Positions 23,141-36,126 of a stretch of DNA of 64,000 nucleotides are shown piece by piece. This DNA comes from Cacajao melanocephalus. Taxonomy: Eukaryota; Chordata; Mammalia; Primates; Pitheciidae. Under the pieces are notes generated by a model. The model made no database searches, was not told the DNA's origin, and saw nothing but the letters and a program-made list of their open reading frames with translations. The stretch is from contig CAUYLG010018025.1 of NCBI GenBank assembly GCA_963573385.1, positions 33,853 to 97,852 on the forward strand, read 5' to 3'. Every line of letters starts with the position of its first letter. Within the stretch, counting starts at the first letter, position 1. The position numbers were made by a program, and so were the translations under genes.

Positions 23141-23504
23141 TTTTATTTTATTTTATTTTATGATTAGACACCAAGAACTGAAATTGCTGAATCATGATAC
23201 TCATACATGTAACTACAGACAATTATGCCACAAAGTTTCCTAAATTGTTTGTACCAATTTATACTCATATAAGTATATGAGATTATTCCTTATCTATGCC
23301 AAGCCAACACTTGATGTCCATTTTTTTAAATGAATTTAGTTAATCTTGTATGTATAGCGATATTATACCATGGTTTTGATTTATGTATCCCTGATGACCA
23401 ATTAGTTGAGCACATTTTTCTGTGTTTATTGGCCATCTGGATACTCTTTCATGAAGTGCATTTCCAAGTTTTTACATTGAAGAAGAATAAGAATGGTGTC
23501 TGTC

Positions 23505-23640
23505 TCTTTCTTCCTTCCTTCTTTTAGTTCTTCCTTTCCACATCTTTCCCTCCCTCCCTCCATCCCTTCCTTCCTCCTTTCACTTGTCCTTCATCTCACT
23601 CTTCCTTTCTTCTCTCCTTCCATCCATTCTTTCATTCTTT
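23505..23640. repeat. Pyrimidine-rich (TTCC/TCCC)n tract inside L1
   Basis: An imperfect array of TTCC, CTTC and CCCT units with almost no purines on the plus strand. Homopurine-homopyrimidine tracts of this length can form triplex DNA in principle. Confidence 0.9.
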
Positions 23641-23735
23641 GGTTTTGGGATGTTTTAAAAATATTCTGGAAAAGGATTCTTGTCTTATGTAAGCGTACGC
23701 ATATAGAGAAGTACTTAGTATGAATAATATGCTAT

Positions 23736-23785
23736 TTATTTTAACATTTTTCTTTATGGTTTATTTTAACCTTTCTCTTTATGGT
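23736..23785. repeat. 25-bp tandem duplication
   Basis: TTATTTTAACATTTTTCTTTATGGT (23736-23760, shown by its ends TTATTTTAAC and CTTTATGGT) is followed directly by a copy with two or three changes (23761-23785). It is a local duplication inside the L1 relic. Confidence 0.9.
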
Positions 23786-26094
23786 TAGTTTCTTTTGTGT
23801 GTCTCAAGAAATCATCTATATTGGGGTCATGAAGACGATCTTCTATGTTACTCTCTAAATGCTTTATTGTTTTACATTTCATCTGGAGTCTGTTATCCCT
23901 CGTGGGTAGGTTTTTGCCACTAGTGAGAGATGTAAGTCAAGATTCACTTACCATATACATATTCAATTGATCGAATACCCTTTATTGAAAAGAATATCTT
24001 TTACTCTCTGCACAACAGTGTATTTTTGCCATAGATCTGAGAACAATATATGTTTAGGTCTGTTTCTAGACTCTACATTCAACTTGGTTATCATACCACT
24101 AATAACATGTTCCTTTAATTGCTTTTATAATAAATTTTGATATCTAATATTTTTCTTCTTCTTCAAGATTGTGTGATATTCTTCAAGATTGTCTTAGCTA
24201 TTCTTGAATCTTTGCATTTTCATGTAAATTTAAGAATCAGCCTGTCGATCTTCACATAAGAAATGTGCTGGCATTTTGGTTGGAAGCACACTAAGCTTCT
24301 AGGGCAATTCAAGGAAAATTGACAAACTTATGCAATTGAGTCTTCCAGTAAGAGAACATCATGACATATGCCTACATTACTTAGTTTTTCTTTTTTTTCC
24401 TCGGTAATGTTTTACAGTTTTCTTTATATTTGTCTCACTTATTTCAAGTTATTGGATAGCTTTAATACCATTGTAATGGCATCTTTCTTGAATTTCATTT
24501 CCTAACTGCTTTCTCCTGTTAAATAGAAATGCCAAGACCTTGCTAAAATTACTTATCAATTCTGATAACTTATTTGCATATACTTTTGGATAGTGTGCGT
24601 AGCAATCATGTCATTTGTAAATAATGACGGTTTTCTTTCTTTTCAATCCATATCCTTTGTATTTTTTCATGGTATTATTGCACCTGCTAGTATATCTAAC
24701 ACAATGCTGAAGAGAAACTGATAGCAGACATTCTTGTCTTGTTACTAATCTCAGGAGGAAGCTTTCAATATTTCACCATTAAGTTGAATTTTGGAAGAGA
24801 GACTTTACCAGAAAAGAAAGTTCTCTTCCATTCCTAGATTTCTAAGAGCTTAATTTTTAAAATCATGAACAGTTGTGAAATTTGTCAAATGCTTTTTAAA
24901 CATAAATTGAGATGATTATATAATATATCCCCTTTATTATATGAACATAATAGTTATGTTGTTCAATTGTCTAATATTAAAATATTCTTGAATTTCCAGA
25001 ATAAACCCTGCATGACCATGATTTATTATTCTTTATATAAATATATTTCTGAATTGAGTTTTTTCATCTTTTCTTTGTTAGAGCTGCATCTATCTACATG
25101 AGAGATGCTAATCTGTAATTTTCTTTTCTTGTAATATCCTTGTCAAATCTGACATCAAAGTGATACTGGACTCATTAAATGGTTGAGATATGTCTCTTTT
25201 TTTATTTTCTGAAAGAGTTTATTTAAGATTGGCAGGGTTTGTTTTTCTAAAATTTTGAAATAATTTACCAGTGAAGTCATTTGGGTCCAGAGTTTTGTTT
25301 GCAGAAAGTTTAAAAGAATTAATTTTTTAAACAGTATGTAACAATTCTTATTTTTTATTTTTTAATGTCAGTTTTGGTAAATTATGCTTTTTTCTAGTAA
25401 TTTGTTCATTTCATCTAGATTTTTAAATTTTTTAGTTAAAGTCATTCATAACCTCATCTTACTGTTTGTGTAATATCTATAAGGTTTGTAGTGATTACTC
25501 TTTTTTTATTTCTGATGTAGGTTATTTGTTTCTCCTACTTTCCTGATCAGTCCAGCTAGAGCTTTATAAATTTAATTAGGCTTTTCAAAGACCCAATGTT
25601 TGGCTTTATTTATTTTTATTGTATATTTGTTTTTTATTTATTTATTTCTGCTTTTTATTTTCTTCCTTTAACTTTTTTTTAGATTAATTATTGTTCTTTT
25701 TTGAGGTTTCTGAAAGGGATATTTAGGTAATAGACATTCAGCTTTCCTTTTCTACTGCATGCATTTAATACTATAAATTTATCTCTTCAGGTTTCTAACC
25801 GTTAATGTCCTGGCTGCCTCGAATGGTCTCTTAAACTTCCATAGGCATTTTATAATTTTATCCAGGTTTATACTTCTTACTGGGAGTGTTAGCCTAATAC
25901 ATAATAATCTATCAGAACCAAAAGCATCAGGATATTATAGATTTTTAAAGATGTGATTATAATGGGAGGGAACTGAAATGTTTTAAGTAGTGGATGTTGT
26001 ATACTGTTTTTAACTTAGTAGGCTTTACTCTACAAAGTATGACCACTGGAGACTTTTAGCAAAATGATCACATCTGCATTTAAGGATGCTGATT

Positions 26095-26575
26095 ATTAAT
26101 ATAATGAACAACAATGAACATTTACTGAGTAACTACTATGTTAAGAGGCAGGGTAGCAGAGCAATTAGGTATGACTAGGTAGAGTGGAATCAAACTGCCT
26201 GGGGTTTAACACTAGCTCTAATACTTACTAGCTATGTAACCTTGGACAAATCATTTGTTTTTTTGAGCTTTCTAATTTCAAATATCAAAATAATTTCTAA
26301 TATTCAAATAAGAATAACAATAATAGCTACCTCATAAGGTGATTGTGGGAGAGTGAATGAGACAGCGTCTACCACATCTTGGACAATGCCTGGAACATAG
26401 TAATAATAGCTAGCACTTACTGATTTCTTAATTATCATTCACTGTATTCAAGAGAGAAAATGAGATTCAAAGAGGTAAAGTAACTTGTCCTATGCCACAC
26501 AGCTTATACATGATAATGCTAGGATTTGAGTACAGGTCTAGATGTCTCTAAATCCAATGGCTTAGTGTGAATGAA
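26095..26575. mobile_element. Cluster of opposing MIR SINEs
   Basis: A minus-strand MIR start (ACAATGAACATTTACTGAGTAACTACTATG, 26108-26140) is followed by an almost whole plus-strand MIR (26144-26405: GCAGAGCAATTAGG, GCCTGGGGTTTAACACTAGC, TATGTAACCTTGGACAAATCATTTG). Then comes a minus-strand MIR (26405-26575: ATAGCTAGCACTTACTG, GAGATTCAAAGAGGTAAAGTAACTTG). The plus copy probably inserted into or next to an older minus copy. Confidence 0.85.
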
Positions 26576-26594
26576 TGTGAGATGAGTTGGTGGA

Positions 26595-27090
26595 AGAGAA
26601 AATCTAGCAGGGTGACTTCTGCAATACTCCAAGAATAAAGCCACAGGGACCTCAATTTGATAGTGACAGTGCAAAAAGGAAAGGAAGAAAAATATCTGAG
26701 AGAAATGACAAAGGATGCACGGGACTTGATGACTAATTTTGGGATAGGAGGATGGAGAAGGAGAGTGAGGAGTCAGAGCTGAATCATAGTGTTAAGCCTG
26801 AGTGACTAGAAGGTTGATGAAACAATAGACAGAAATAGGAGAACCAAGAAGGGGAGTTAGCTTTGGAGGGGAGGTGTTATGCTCAGTTTTAGACATTTAG
26901 AGATGAAGCCATCAGTTACAGATGCAAAATTGGAGCTCTCAATAGAGGGCAGGGCTGCAGAGATCATCCCTGGAGAGGAGGCAGTTAAGGCTTTAATAGT
27001 AGATGTGATCCCCAAATGAGAGAACGAAGGGACAGGAACGAGCCCCAAGGATTTAACTTTGGGACTGAGCCAATGTTTATTTATAGATGT
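26595..27090 (-). mobile_element. L2 ORF fragment (minus strand)
   Basis: GTGACTTCTGCAATACTCCAAGAATAAAGCC, GCCTGAGTGACTAGAAGG (the 'ggcctgagcaactggaagg' box), GGGGAGGTGTTATGCTCAGTTTTAGACATTTAGAGATG and AAGGATTTAACTTTGGGACTGAGCC match antisense L2 ORF2 in order, with many changes. Confidence 0.8.
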
Positions 27091-27934
27091 TCTAGAAGGG
27101 AATAAATAGACATGTAGATAAAGGAACTGGTGGATGCAATCTACTCAGACTTTCAATAAGCCTTTTGGCAAGACGCCATTTCAAACACTATAAGAAATCA
27201 GGGCATGATGAGCACAGGAGGAAAGTGGTTTTGTCAGGAGCAAGGAATGGGCTCAGAAAAAGAAAATGAAGGATAAGGATAAATGGATGGCCACTTCTCC
27301 AGGGAGATAAGCATAGAGGATCAATGCGAGGTCTTTGCTCAGGATCTTGATAAGGGCATTTCCAATAAAATCTCCATGTTTGCAGTTGACATTAAATTAT
27401 TTCCAGAAGTAAAGTACCAAGCCAAAGATATTAGATTACAGGGAAACCTTAGAAATCTGTGTGGGTGGGCAAAACCCAACAGTTCTGCTGGGTTCTTGAC
27501 TCTTTCAGTCTCCCTCTCCCCATAACCAAGGCCTGAACAGTCATCTCAGTCCTGCTTTTAGGACCAATTCCATAAGTAATCTGAGGAGCTTTAAGGAGCT
27601 CTAGTTCAACCTCCTGGGCATCAGTATCAAGGCAGCCCCCTTTGTGAGATCTAATGGCTACCCTGGGCTCCACCTCTGGTATCTGGGTTAGCAGTTGTTT
27701 ATTAAGCACCCTGGTGTCTGTTCGGTGGCATACAGGTGCTAGCATAGTCTGTTTTCAAGGAATTCACAGTTGAGAGTCCTTGCCTTTATTAGCTTCTGGA
27801 ACAAAAATCCCCATAGGGCAGGGAAACTGCCTTGCTCTTTCCAGTTGTTGTAGAGATAGTTAGTGCTAACATATATGTGTATATACATTTACACACACAT
27901 ATACAGATGCTCCCTTACATTTGCCAGCCTCCCT
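27091..27934. other. Mostly unique sequence
   Basis: No gene or clear repeat. A short TA/CA-rich stretch lies at 27869-27904. Confidence 0.35.
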
Positions 27935-28190
27935 CTTGATGAGTTGGAGCCCTGTGATTAACTTTCACAAATATACTGTGAGCTGAAGGAAAGGTTTTCA
28001 CTTCTAAATCAAGACCATTAATAGCGTGTGCCATCTCCTAATTCCTTTGCAAGCTTTCAAAAGGGCTGTCCCACTATGACTGGACTGCCTGATAGAGAAA
28101 TAAACCTTCACTGTGCTTAAGCTACTGAGTTTGGGATCTTCTGTCTGTCCCACAAGCAAGCCCAGTCTTTCTATACCAACTAACATACTA
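27935..28190 (+). repeat. Probable 3' half of an ancient LTR (MaLR/ERVL-like)
   Basis: GGAGCCCTGTGATTAACTTTCACAAATATACTG, then GAGAAATAAACCTTCACTGTGCTTAAGCTACTGAGTTTGGGATCTTCTGTCTGT and an end near ACCAACTAACATA, follow the layout of the 'aaataaacctttgttgtgttaagccactgagatttggg ... ctaatac' LTR tails. AATAAA is present at 28100. The family is not resolved. Confidence 0.45.
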
Positions 28191-28394
28191 TTCTGCCCTA
28201 GAAGCTGTAGTCCTGTTCCTATAGTCCAGCTGACCGATTGGGCCACTGCCACCTGCGGTTGTCTTCAGATATCACCTTTTCTGAGGGCTACCATCTTGCT
28301 CTCTTCTATTCAGGAAACACTCTCAAGGTCTTCTGGATTTATTGGCTGTGCAGGCTTCCCTGAACTGGATACCGCATCCCGTCAGGCAGCCTCT

Positions 28395-28565
28395 TCCATT
28401 AGAAATTTCTGCAATGATGGAAATAACCTATATCTGCACTATCTAATATAGTAGCCACTAGCCACATGTGGATATTGAGGGCTTAAAAAGTGGCTATGGA
28501 AATGAAAATTTGAATGTTTAACTTGATTTTAATTAGCTTAAATTTAAGTATCCACTTGTGCCTAC
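28395..28565. mobile_element. hAT-type MER fragment
   Basis: ATATCTGCACTATCTAATATAGTAGCCACTAGCCACATGTGGATATTGAGGGC corresponds to one inverted end ('gtgctgtccaatatggtagccactagccacatgtggctattt') of a family of short hAT-Charlie-like elements. Only one end is clear. The family name is uncertain. Confidence 0.6.
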
Positions 28566-29894
28566 CACGGACCTACCTGTGGGTAGTACAGCAAAAGTCT
28601 CCCCAGAGAAGCACCCACCCCAGGGCTCCACTGTGCTTTCCCTTCATGTGCTCTGACACATTCTTGCTAATGCCTAATGCTTCCAAGTGCAACCAACTCA
28701 TGAGAAAGTAGTTTAAAAAAAAAGGTGATGGGTCTGTTTTAAGATGGGCAATGTTTAGGGATAAAAGTTCTAGAACATTTAAATAAATGGAAGGATTTGG
28801 AGCCAATTCCAGAGAAGCAACTTAGCTTCATTAAAGATTATTTCTGAGCTCAGTGTCTGCTTACTATTGCCTGAAGGATCAACAAAACAGTGGATACCTG
28901 AAACCATACAGAGAATTAGCGTTCCTTTAAACTTAGCTTCTCTCAAACCTAAAAATTATGTGATTATTCAGATTTTTTTTTCTTTTTAGGGGAGAAAACA
29001 CAAGGAAGGGAGAAGCTCTACTAAAAAGAAACCTGGAGGAAGGAGGAAAAAACTGCCACTTGAGGAAAAATTTAAACATTTCAAAATTCCTGTCGGTAGT
29101 TATGAAAAAGATACAACTAAAATTCATATAGTTGGTTAAAAATGAGGTTGCCACAATGTTCCTTTACCAGATTCTGAAATAACACACTGAAAGGAGAGAA
29201 TAAAACTCTAGTGTGTGGTTTTCAGAGGTGGAAAGCAACCTTGAAGACTAGGGATCCTTTAATTGCTGGGGACATGGACCCACTCAAGCTAGTTTTTAAA
29301 GGGGACTTAATATACAGACATAATGCATTTTATTGACCTACAAAGATAGGGAACAGGCTTTGCAAGAAATCAAAGGACCAAAACTGAAATCTCAGGTGTT
29401 AAAATTTTTTTTCTCCCACAGGGCAGAATGTTCTCTTTCCCATCTGCTCCCCTCTGTCCTGCTCTCCGCTTTCAGACTTATTTTCTCTGTATACTCCATG
29501 GTTTTCTCACAACATAGACACATTTTCTGACCTTGGCTTTGACTTCCAACTCAGTTCTATGCCTTTCATGTTCCCATCAGCATCTGAGTCAGTGTCTCAG
29601 TATCCAAGTCCCACATTTCTGGGAAGAGACTCTGGCTCAACGGGAGTGAAGTGTCCCTCTCAGTTCCCATCAGTTTCAGTCAGTGTGAGTAGAATCTCAA
29701 GGCACAGGGAGCTGTTCCAAAGAGTCACGGGTTGGTTGCTTCTCTAGGAAGAGTGTTGAGTGAGTGAGAAGGCAATGGTGATCACATCTACCATCCCCTC
29801 ACTTTACACAGGAAGAAACAAATGACAAGGGAGTTCAGTGGTTTACCTAAAGTCTTGATTCCTGTTACTTTGCCCACAAGACATTCTTTGATAG
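28566..29894. other. Mostly unique sequence with possible weak L2/MIR scraps
   Basis: A 'ccctcactttacacaggaagaaacaaatgacaaggg' string near 29795 recalls antisense MIR or L2 but is short. No gene recognised. Confidence 0.35.
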
Positions 29895-30170
29895 TCCTGT
29901 AATAATAACAAGGGTTATCACCTATTGAGTACTTACAATGTGCCAGCACTGTTTTTAGTGGTGCATACAAATATTACCACATAGGATACTCATATATGCT
30001 TTAGGAGTATATATTTTAGGACTTACGTGTCCTTAATCTCATATACATTTTAGGAGTTAGGTATTCTTATTGTCTCCCTTTTGCTTATCAGATAACTGAG
30101 GATCAATGAGGGACAGTAATTAGACCAAAGTCAAATATCTATTGTGTATGAGAGCCAGGTTTCAACTATA
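29895..30170 (-). mobile_element. MIR SINE (minus strand) with internal rearrangement
   Basis: CACCTATTGAGTACTTACAATGTGCCAGCACTG at the left and GCTTATCAGATAACTGAGGATCAATGAGGGACAGTAATTAGACCAAAG with GAGAGCCAGGTTTCAA at the right are MIR antisense. Between them about 60 extra bases contain an imperfect repeat of CATATANNCNTTTTAGGAGT, so the copy has a local duplication. Confidence 0.82.
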
Positions 30171-30639
30171 ATATTTCTAAATTTTAACTGCTATGTGAGA
30201 TTCCTTCCTACTTCACATAATGGGTAATTATGGAATTTATCATCTCAGAAGATGATAGAAGCAGAAAATACAAATGTATTTGGATAACTGTTCAATTACA
30301 GAACAGCTAATAGACTAGGACTACCAGGGGGACCCACATAAGGGGAAAGACCCTGTCTATAATTTTCATTATTGATTTTCAATGTTCAGTAAAGCATATA
30401 TAAGCATATAATACACAATTATTAATGGGGGGAAAGGAAAGAAAGATGGGTACCAGGGAGGATAGCTATGCCTTCTAACAACATGTTCCTTAAGGTATCT
30501 GTTACCAGCAGATAGATTTCTGGGCTGGGAAAAACATATCTGGAAATCCTAAGTTTCCTTCCTGGGGTAAACTTAAAGTGGAGTTGGGGAAACAGAAAAA
30601 TAAGCAACAAACATCAAACACTGTGGAAGTGCAGTACTG
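30171..30639. other. Unique sequence, nothing recognised
   Basis: AT-rich, no repeat or gene recognised. Confidence 0.35.
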
Positions 30640-31810
30640 GAGATGTGCTCCAGGTATTCAGAAAGCCCTGAGGACATTTACTACCATGGGGTTCATCTAG
30701 CCAATGGCATGGTGGGATAAGGCCTCACACTCCAGGTAGGAGGATGAGTGTGAGCAAATGTGGACACACAGGCAGTGGTAGAGGGTATGTGGAAAGTGGA
30801 ACAAGGGTGGCCACAAGCAGTTCCATGTCACTGAGAATGATGTTTAGGGGAGGCCAGAGTGGGAGGTGAGTGTCAAGGGGTTGGCAGGGGTAGACCATGC
30901 AGGGTCCTTTAAAACACGTTAAGCAGCTTGGATTTTATCCAACTGATTAAAGCAGGAGAATAACATGGTTAGATTTGTGTTTTAAAAATAGATCTTCCTG
31001 CTCTGAGGAGGATTGATTTGAGGAGGAAAGGCCTAGAGGCAGAGAGAACCTATTGGGAATCCAGGCAAGAAATGATGAGGGTCCAAACTGGGGCAGAAGT
31101 TCCAGTGAGGAATGGAAGGAAGAATTTTGAGAAATTGACAACAAATACAGGCAAGGGAAAGGAGTTGACAGTTAGGATGTGGAAGTTTCTGACTCGGAGC
31201 CTGCATGGATGGGAGAGCCAGTCACTGAGAGAGGAAAGCAAGGAGGGGCACATTTGGGAGAGAAAACGTAACGTCCTCATTTGAAGTGTTGGGGAGCCTA
31301 GGAGGCTGGCAGGTGAAGATGTCTAGAAGGAAGTTCAGGGATGAGGCTGGGCTTGAGGATGCTGATTTGGGAGTTACCTGTTAGAGTCTGAGCAGGTGAG
31401 ATCACCATTCAAGAGCATATAAAGTAAGGGCCCAGGACTGAACTTAAGAGAGGAGTTTGAAAAAAGGATCAAAAGGAGGCAGATGCAGAACAACCAGAAA
31501 ATAACAGGCTAACAAGCAAAGAGGGGTGAAGAACAGAGTTTCACTAAGGCTGGAGGTCAAGTGCAGTAGAAAGAAAGACCCAGTGAAGTAAGAACTAAGT
31601 TCATTCTTTAAACTTGGCTATTAGCAAGTCATTGGTAATCATATTGACTCTAGTATCCATGAGTTAATGAATCATGGGAAGACTTCCTTGGATTAAGAAG
31701 ATAGTGGAGGTCTTCAGAGTCAAAGGAAGGGAAGACTACCCTCACCCAGATTAACATTACAGCAATGACATCCAGATGTCCAAGAGGAGCCACGTAGAAA
31801 GTGGTTAGTT
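30640..31810 (-). mobile_element. L2 fragment, long (minus strand)
   Basis: The blocks AGTGGGAGGTGAGTG, GTAGACCATGCAGGGTCCTTTAAAACACG, TTGGATTTTATCCAACTGATTAAAGCAGGAG, ATCCAGGCAAGAAATGATGAGGG and CCAGGACTGAACTTAAGAG occur in the order of antisense L2 ORF2. A later GTGAAGTAAGAACTAAGTTCATTCTTTAAACTTGGC and AAGTCATTGGTAATC extend it. It is heavily mutated. The Alu at 31827 lies at its right edge. Confidence 0.75.
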
Positions 31811-31826
31811 AGAAATGATAAACATA

Positions 31827-32119
31827 GGCCGGGCACGGTGGCTCACGCCCGTAATCTCAGCACTTTGGGAGACCGAGGTGGAAGGATCACAAGGTCAGAA
31901 GATGAAGACCATCCTGGCTAACATGGTAAAACCCCATTTCTCCTAAAAAATACAACAAATTAGCCAGGTGTGGTGGCATGCACCTGTAGTCCCAGCTACT
32001 CAAGAGGCTGAGGCAGGAGAATTGCTTGAACCTGGGAGGCAGAGGTTACAGTGAGCAGCCTGGGCAACAGAGCAAGACTCAGTCTCAAAAAAAAAAAAAA
32101 AAAAAAAGAAAGAAAGAAA
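31827..32119 (+). mobile_element. Alu SINE (AluSc-like) with a right-arm deletion
   Basis: It begins GGCCGGGCACGGTGGCTCACGCC and has the ATCACAAGGTCAGAAGATGAAGACCATCCTGGCTAACATGG left-arm form of the Sc/Y branch, while its right arm is S-like (AATTGCTTGAACCTGGGAGGC). In the right arm CAGTGAG joins directly to CAGCCTGGGC, so about 22 bases around the CGAGATCNNGCCACTGCACTC segment are missing. The flanks AGAAATGATAAACAT (31811-31825) and AGAAATGATAAATAT (32120-32134) are the target duplication. The A tail is long and partly GAAA-patterned. Confidence 0.96.
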
Positions 32120-32139
32120 AGAAATGATAAATATGAAAG

Positions 32140-32900
32140 AACCAGTGGTTCTGCAGAGAGAGCACTTTCTCTAGAGCAGTGAAACAGAAATCAGATAACA
32201 AGTAGGAAAAGTTTGCTGGTGGTGAGGACATAGAGGCTTAGTATGTTGACTGGTAATTTGAGGTAGAAAAGCATGATAAAGAAAGACAAAGGGAAAGTAG
32301 GGTCAAGGCAGAGGTCTTTTGTTTGCTTCTTTGAGTTTTTGTTTTGCTTAACCTTCTAGTAGGCATAACCTGAACATCTTGGCAGATATATAGGAAGGAA
32401 AAATTGGAGGCAGAAAATATTGTGAGGAGGGTGTCTGATGAAACCATCTCAGAGGCAACAAGAGAAGAAATGGAAAGCACAGCTAAGGATATTTAGCCAT
32501 GAGAGTTATAAGAGCTATTCTTTTAAGACAAGATAAAAGCATGAAAATAGAGATGGGAATGTTTAAAAAGGGAAAAGAAGATCCTAGACATAGTGCCCTC
32601 AGCCTTCTTAGTAAAGAAGGAGGTGAAGTCACCTCTATTTTAGGGCAGGTGTGTGAGCTTGGAGACTTGAGGTTGGCTATGAGGTCAAGAGGATGCATGA
32701 GGGAGCCCTCACGAGGTGAGTAAAAAGCATCTGCTAAGCCAGAGGGGAGACTCACTTGAAATTAGACTGCTGTTAGTAATAGCATCAAAGGCTATAGAAA
32801 AGTCAACTGAAATAAGCAAGTAAGACTTAGTGATCAAGAGAGACTGACCAAAATTCCTACACAAGATGGCAGGTACAGACAAATGGAGAAAATGTAAAAG
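32140..32900 (-). mobile_element. Probable further L2 sequence (minus strand)
   Basis: Scattered matches such as AAGGTTGGCTATGAGGTCAAGAGG and TAGCATCAAAGGCTATAGAAAAGTCAACTGAAATAAGCAAGTAAGAC resemble antisense L2 ('tcaaatgctgctgatgggtcaagtaagatgaggac'). The order relative to the part before the Alu is not simple, so this may be a second copy or a rearranged one. Confidence 0.45.
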
Positions 32901-33164
32901 GCCCATTTACAGATAACATGAAGAGCTTAACACTTTCACAGACATTTGATCCTCCTCCCTGCCCGCCCCTCCACTAAAAAGCTCTCCGGTGGTGATTGTA
33001 GGTCATTTTAGGGAGGGGGTGGTGGGAGTGAAGGGAATCAAGGTTTCTACCTTTCGTCTGAAGGGCAACCTGTGTTGTCTACACAGGTCAACCCTGGTAA
33101 TTACTCTGTGCCCCAAAGCTGAAAATGGCTGTGTTGGCAGCTTTAGCTTGCCTGCCCTAAAATT

Positions 33165-33290
33165 GCCAATTCAATTCATTAAACATTATTGGACACCTTC
33201 AAGGTGACAGCACTAAGCTCATTAGGAATGGTGGGGAGAACACAACAAATGAGACACTCTCCTTTGTTTTATGATTTGGTGCAAGGACTT
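33165..33290 (-). mobile_element. L2 3' end fragment (minus strand)
   Basis: CAATTCATTAAACATTATTGGACACCTTCAAGGTGACAGCACTAAGC is the antisense of the L2 terminal part. The rest is diverged. Confidence 0.6.
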
Positions 33291-34194
33291 ATAATCCAGT
33301 GTTCAGCCTCCTCCCAGAGGGGTCCCCAGGGCCCATTTCTAGTTACATCTACAGCCAGCCAATAAACACTAAACCTTCCCCAGACAGCATCAGGGACCTG
33401 GGAGGGGCTTTTCTTCCTTTAGAACTGCCTCATAGGACCAGCCCACATAATAATAGTCCTTCATTTCACTGACTGCTTAAAATATCAGAAGGCATATCTA
33501 TGAAGTGGATGAATCTGCTAATAATAAAGAAATACCCATGGCAGGCAAAAAGTCTGCCAAAAATAAATCAGTGAGTACAAGCCACAGAGCTGGTTATGGT
33601 GAAGACTCCGAACCTCATAGCCAGCTCTCTCTAGAAACCTCTACGTGCCTCGTGTACAGGCAAAGAAGTTTCCAAGTGTTCTCACCACACAAACCATCTG
33701 TGTCATTAGTTTTCCTTGTTACCCCAAAGTTTCCACGATTATCTCACACAGGAGTGAATCAGATAGAGAAGCACATGCAAAAATAAATGCATATTTGTCA
33801 GGATTGATATTTAATTTCCATGATAACTTATGTTCAAAATGCCTACTGAAGAGTGAGTATTTCCATGCTAACTCTAGAGGACTGGCTCTGTCTTGGCCCC
33901 AGCTTTGTCTTCTCTAGGACATCCAAATAACAGCTACAAGCCATTTGTTCCTCCTTCTCAGTCTAAATCCTGCCCTTCCTCCAGAGCCCACCCTTATCGT
34001 AAAGTCCCCAGTTACTTGAGCCAAGCTCACATCAACTCTGTCTGCCAACCTGGTGTAACATGTATACAATTAGTATCTAATTGCGTGGTTTTCTTTATTT
34101 CATTTACCTAAATTTTCGATCTCTAAACCAATTCAACTTCTGAAAGGCAAAAATCATTCCTTTTTTGCCCCATGGGTTATGACTTAATGCTTCT
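33291..34194. other. Unique sequence, nothing recognised
   Basis: Two overlapping plus frames of about 90 codons (33505 and 33645) have no supporting features. There is a mild local rise in CpG near 33600-33660. Confidence 0.35.
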
Positions 34195-35150
<956 letters not shown>

Positions 35151-35504
35151 GCAAGGGATATAGCATTATCAGGATTTTTTTTTCTTTTGCTCCCTCCTGA
35201 TACATTTAAATCTTTGGCCTTTCTCTGGCTTTGTTAACCTCAGCTCCACAGCTAAACCACTTCAATATCTTTCTACTGGAGAGAGGAAGAGACATCAGGA
35301 GAAAGGCAAATAAAACAAGAATCTCCCTGGAAGGAGTGTTGGACCTGGGAGTTGGGAGGAATTCTAGTTAGGGAAAGGTAGACATCAGTTACTGAATTTT
35401 GCTCTCAGAGTAAAAGCCCCTGTGTTAGTAAGAGCAAGAGCTTTTCTTGCTTGGTGATTCCTACCCTGGGTATTCACAGCGATTAACTCCTTTAAACCCT
35501 CACC

Positions 35505-35625
35505 TTTACACTATAAGCTTCTTGAGGGAAGGGGCCACGCTTTTTATTTTTTATGCTTAGTGCCTAACATAACACATATTATGTTATATAGGCAGCTAAT
35601 AAGTCTCAAATGACTGATTGACTGA
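35505..35625 (+). mobile_element. L2 3' end
   Basis: CACTATAAGCTTCTTGAGGGAAGGGGCCACGC, then GCTTAGTGCCTAACATAACAC and TAAGTCTCAAATGACTGA, correspond to the L2 3' UTR ('tgtaagctccttgagggcagggac ... agtgcctggcacatagtaggtgctcaataaatg'). Confidence 0.75.
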
Positions 35626-36126
35626 GTTCCTGGTTTCTATATTCTGTTTCTTGCTGAATATTAGCCAGGATGCCTCTTATCCAAACAACAACAACAAAGA
35701 AAAAACCCTAAGAGATCTATTCACCAAATAACGCTTGCTTCTTTCAGTTTAACCAGGCCTCTTGGTAAGTCACAGGTGGGTACCAAATGATCAATCTTCT
35801 TTCTAATATAATTTACCAACTCAGACTACCTGGGACAGGTAGAACACAGAGAATGATGATTTATATGGCTTCATATTTTTTTACTTTCACCACTATCTAT
35901 TGATATTCCTTTTCTTCCCTTCTGGTAACTTGGAAGTGATATACTTTTAATTTTTAGTGATTATCTAACTTTTTTAACAGGCATGTTTAGTTATACATTT
36001 TAAAACATACTTAAGTTATTTAATATTTCTACTCTCTTTCTAAACATGTCTAGGACAGTAAAATGTTTAACAACTTACTAAACACACCCTTCCTTGCATC
36101 TTGTTATTGTCATCAAGAGCAAGGCT
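35626..36126. other. Unique AT-rich sequence
   Basis: No repeat or gene recognised. Confidence 0.35.

Larger units (their letters stand above)
23160..25870 (-). mobile_element. Old L1 (L1M-type), 3' UTR and ORF2 part, minus strand
   Basis: From left to right: the 3' UTR antisense (GAAATTGCTGAATCATGATAC, GGTTTTGATTTATGTATCCCTGATGACCAATTAGTTGAGCAC), then ORF2 antisense blocks such as CACCTGCTAGTATATCTAACACAATGCTGAAGAGAAACTGATAGCAGACATTCTTGTCTTG near 24690 and GTGAAGTCATTTGGGTCCAGAG near 25273. The T-rich tail at 25600-25690 is also typical. The frame is riddled with stops. A (TTCC)n expansion and a 25-bp tandem duplication lie within it. A scrap at 22595-22700 may be the displaced far end of this same copy. 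Confidence 0.88.
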
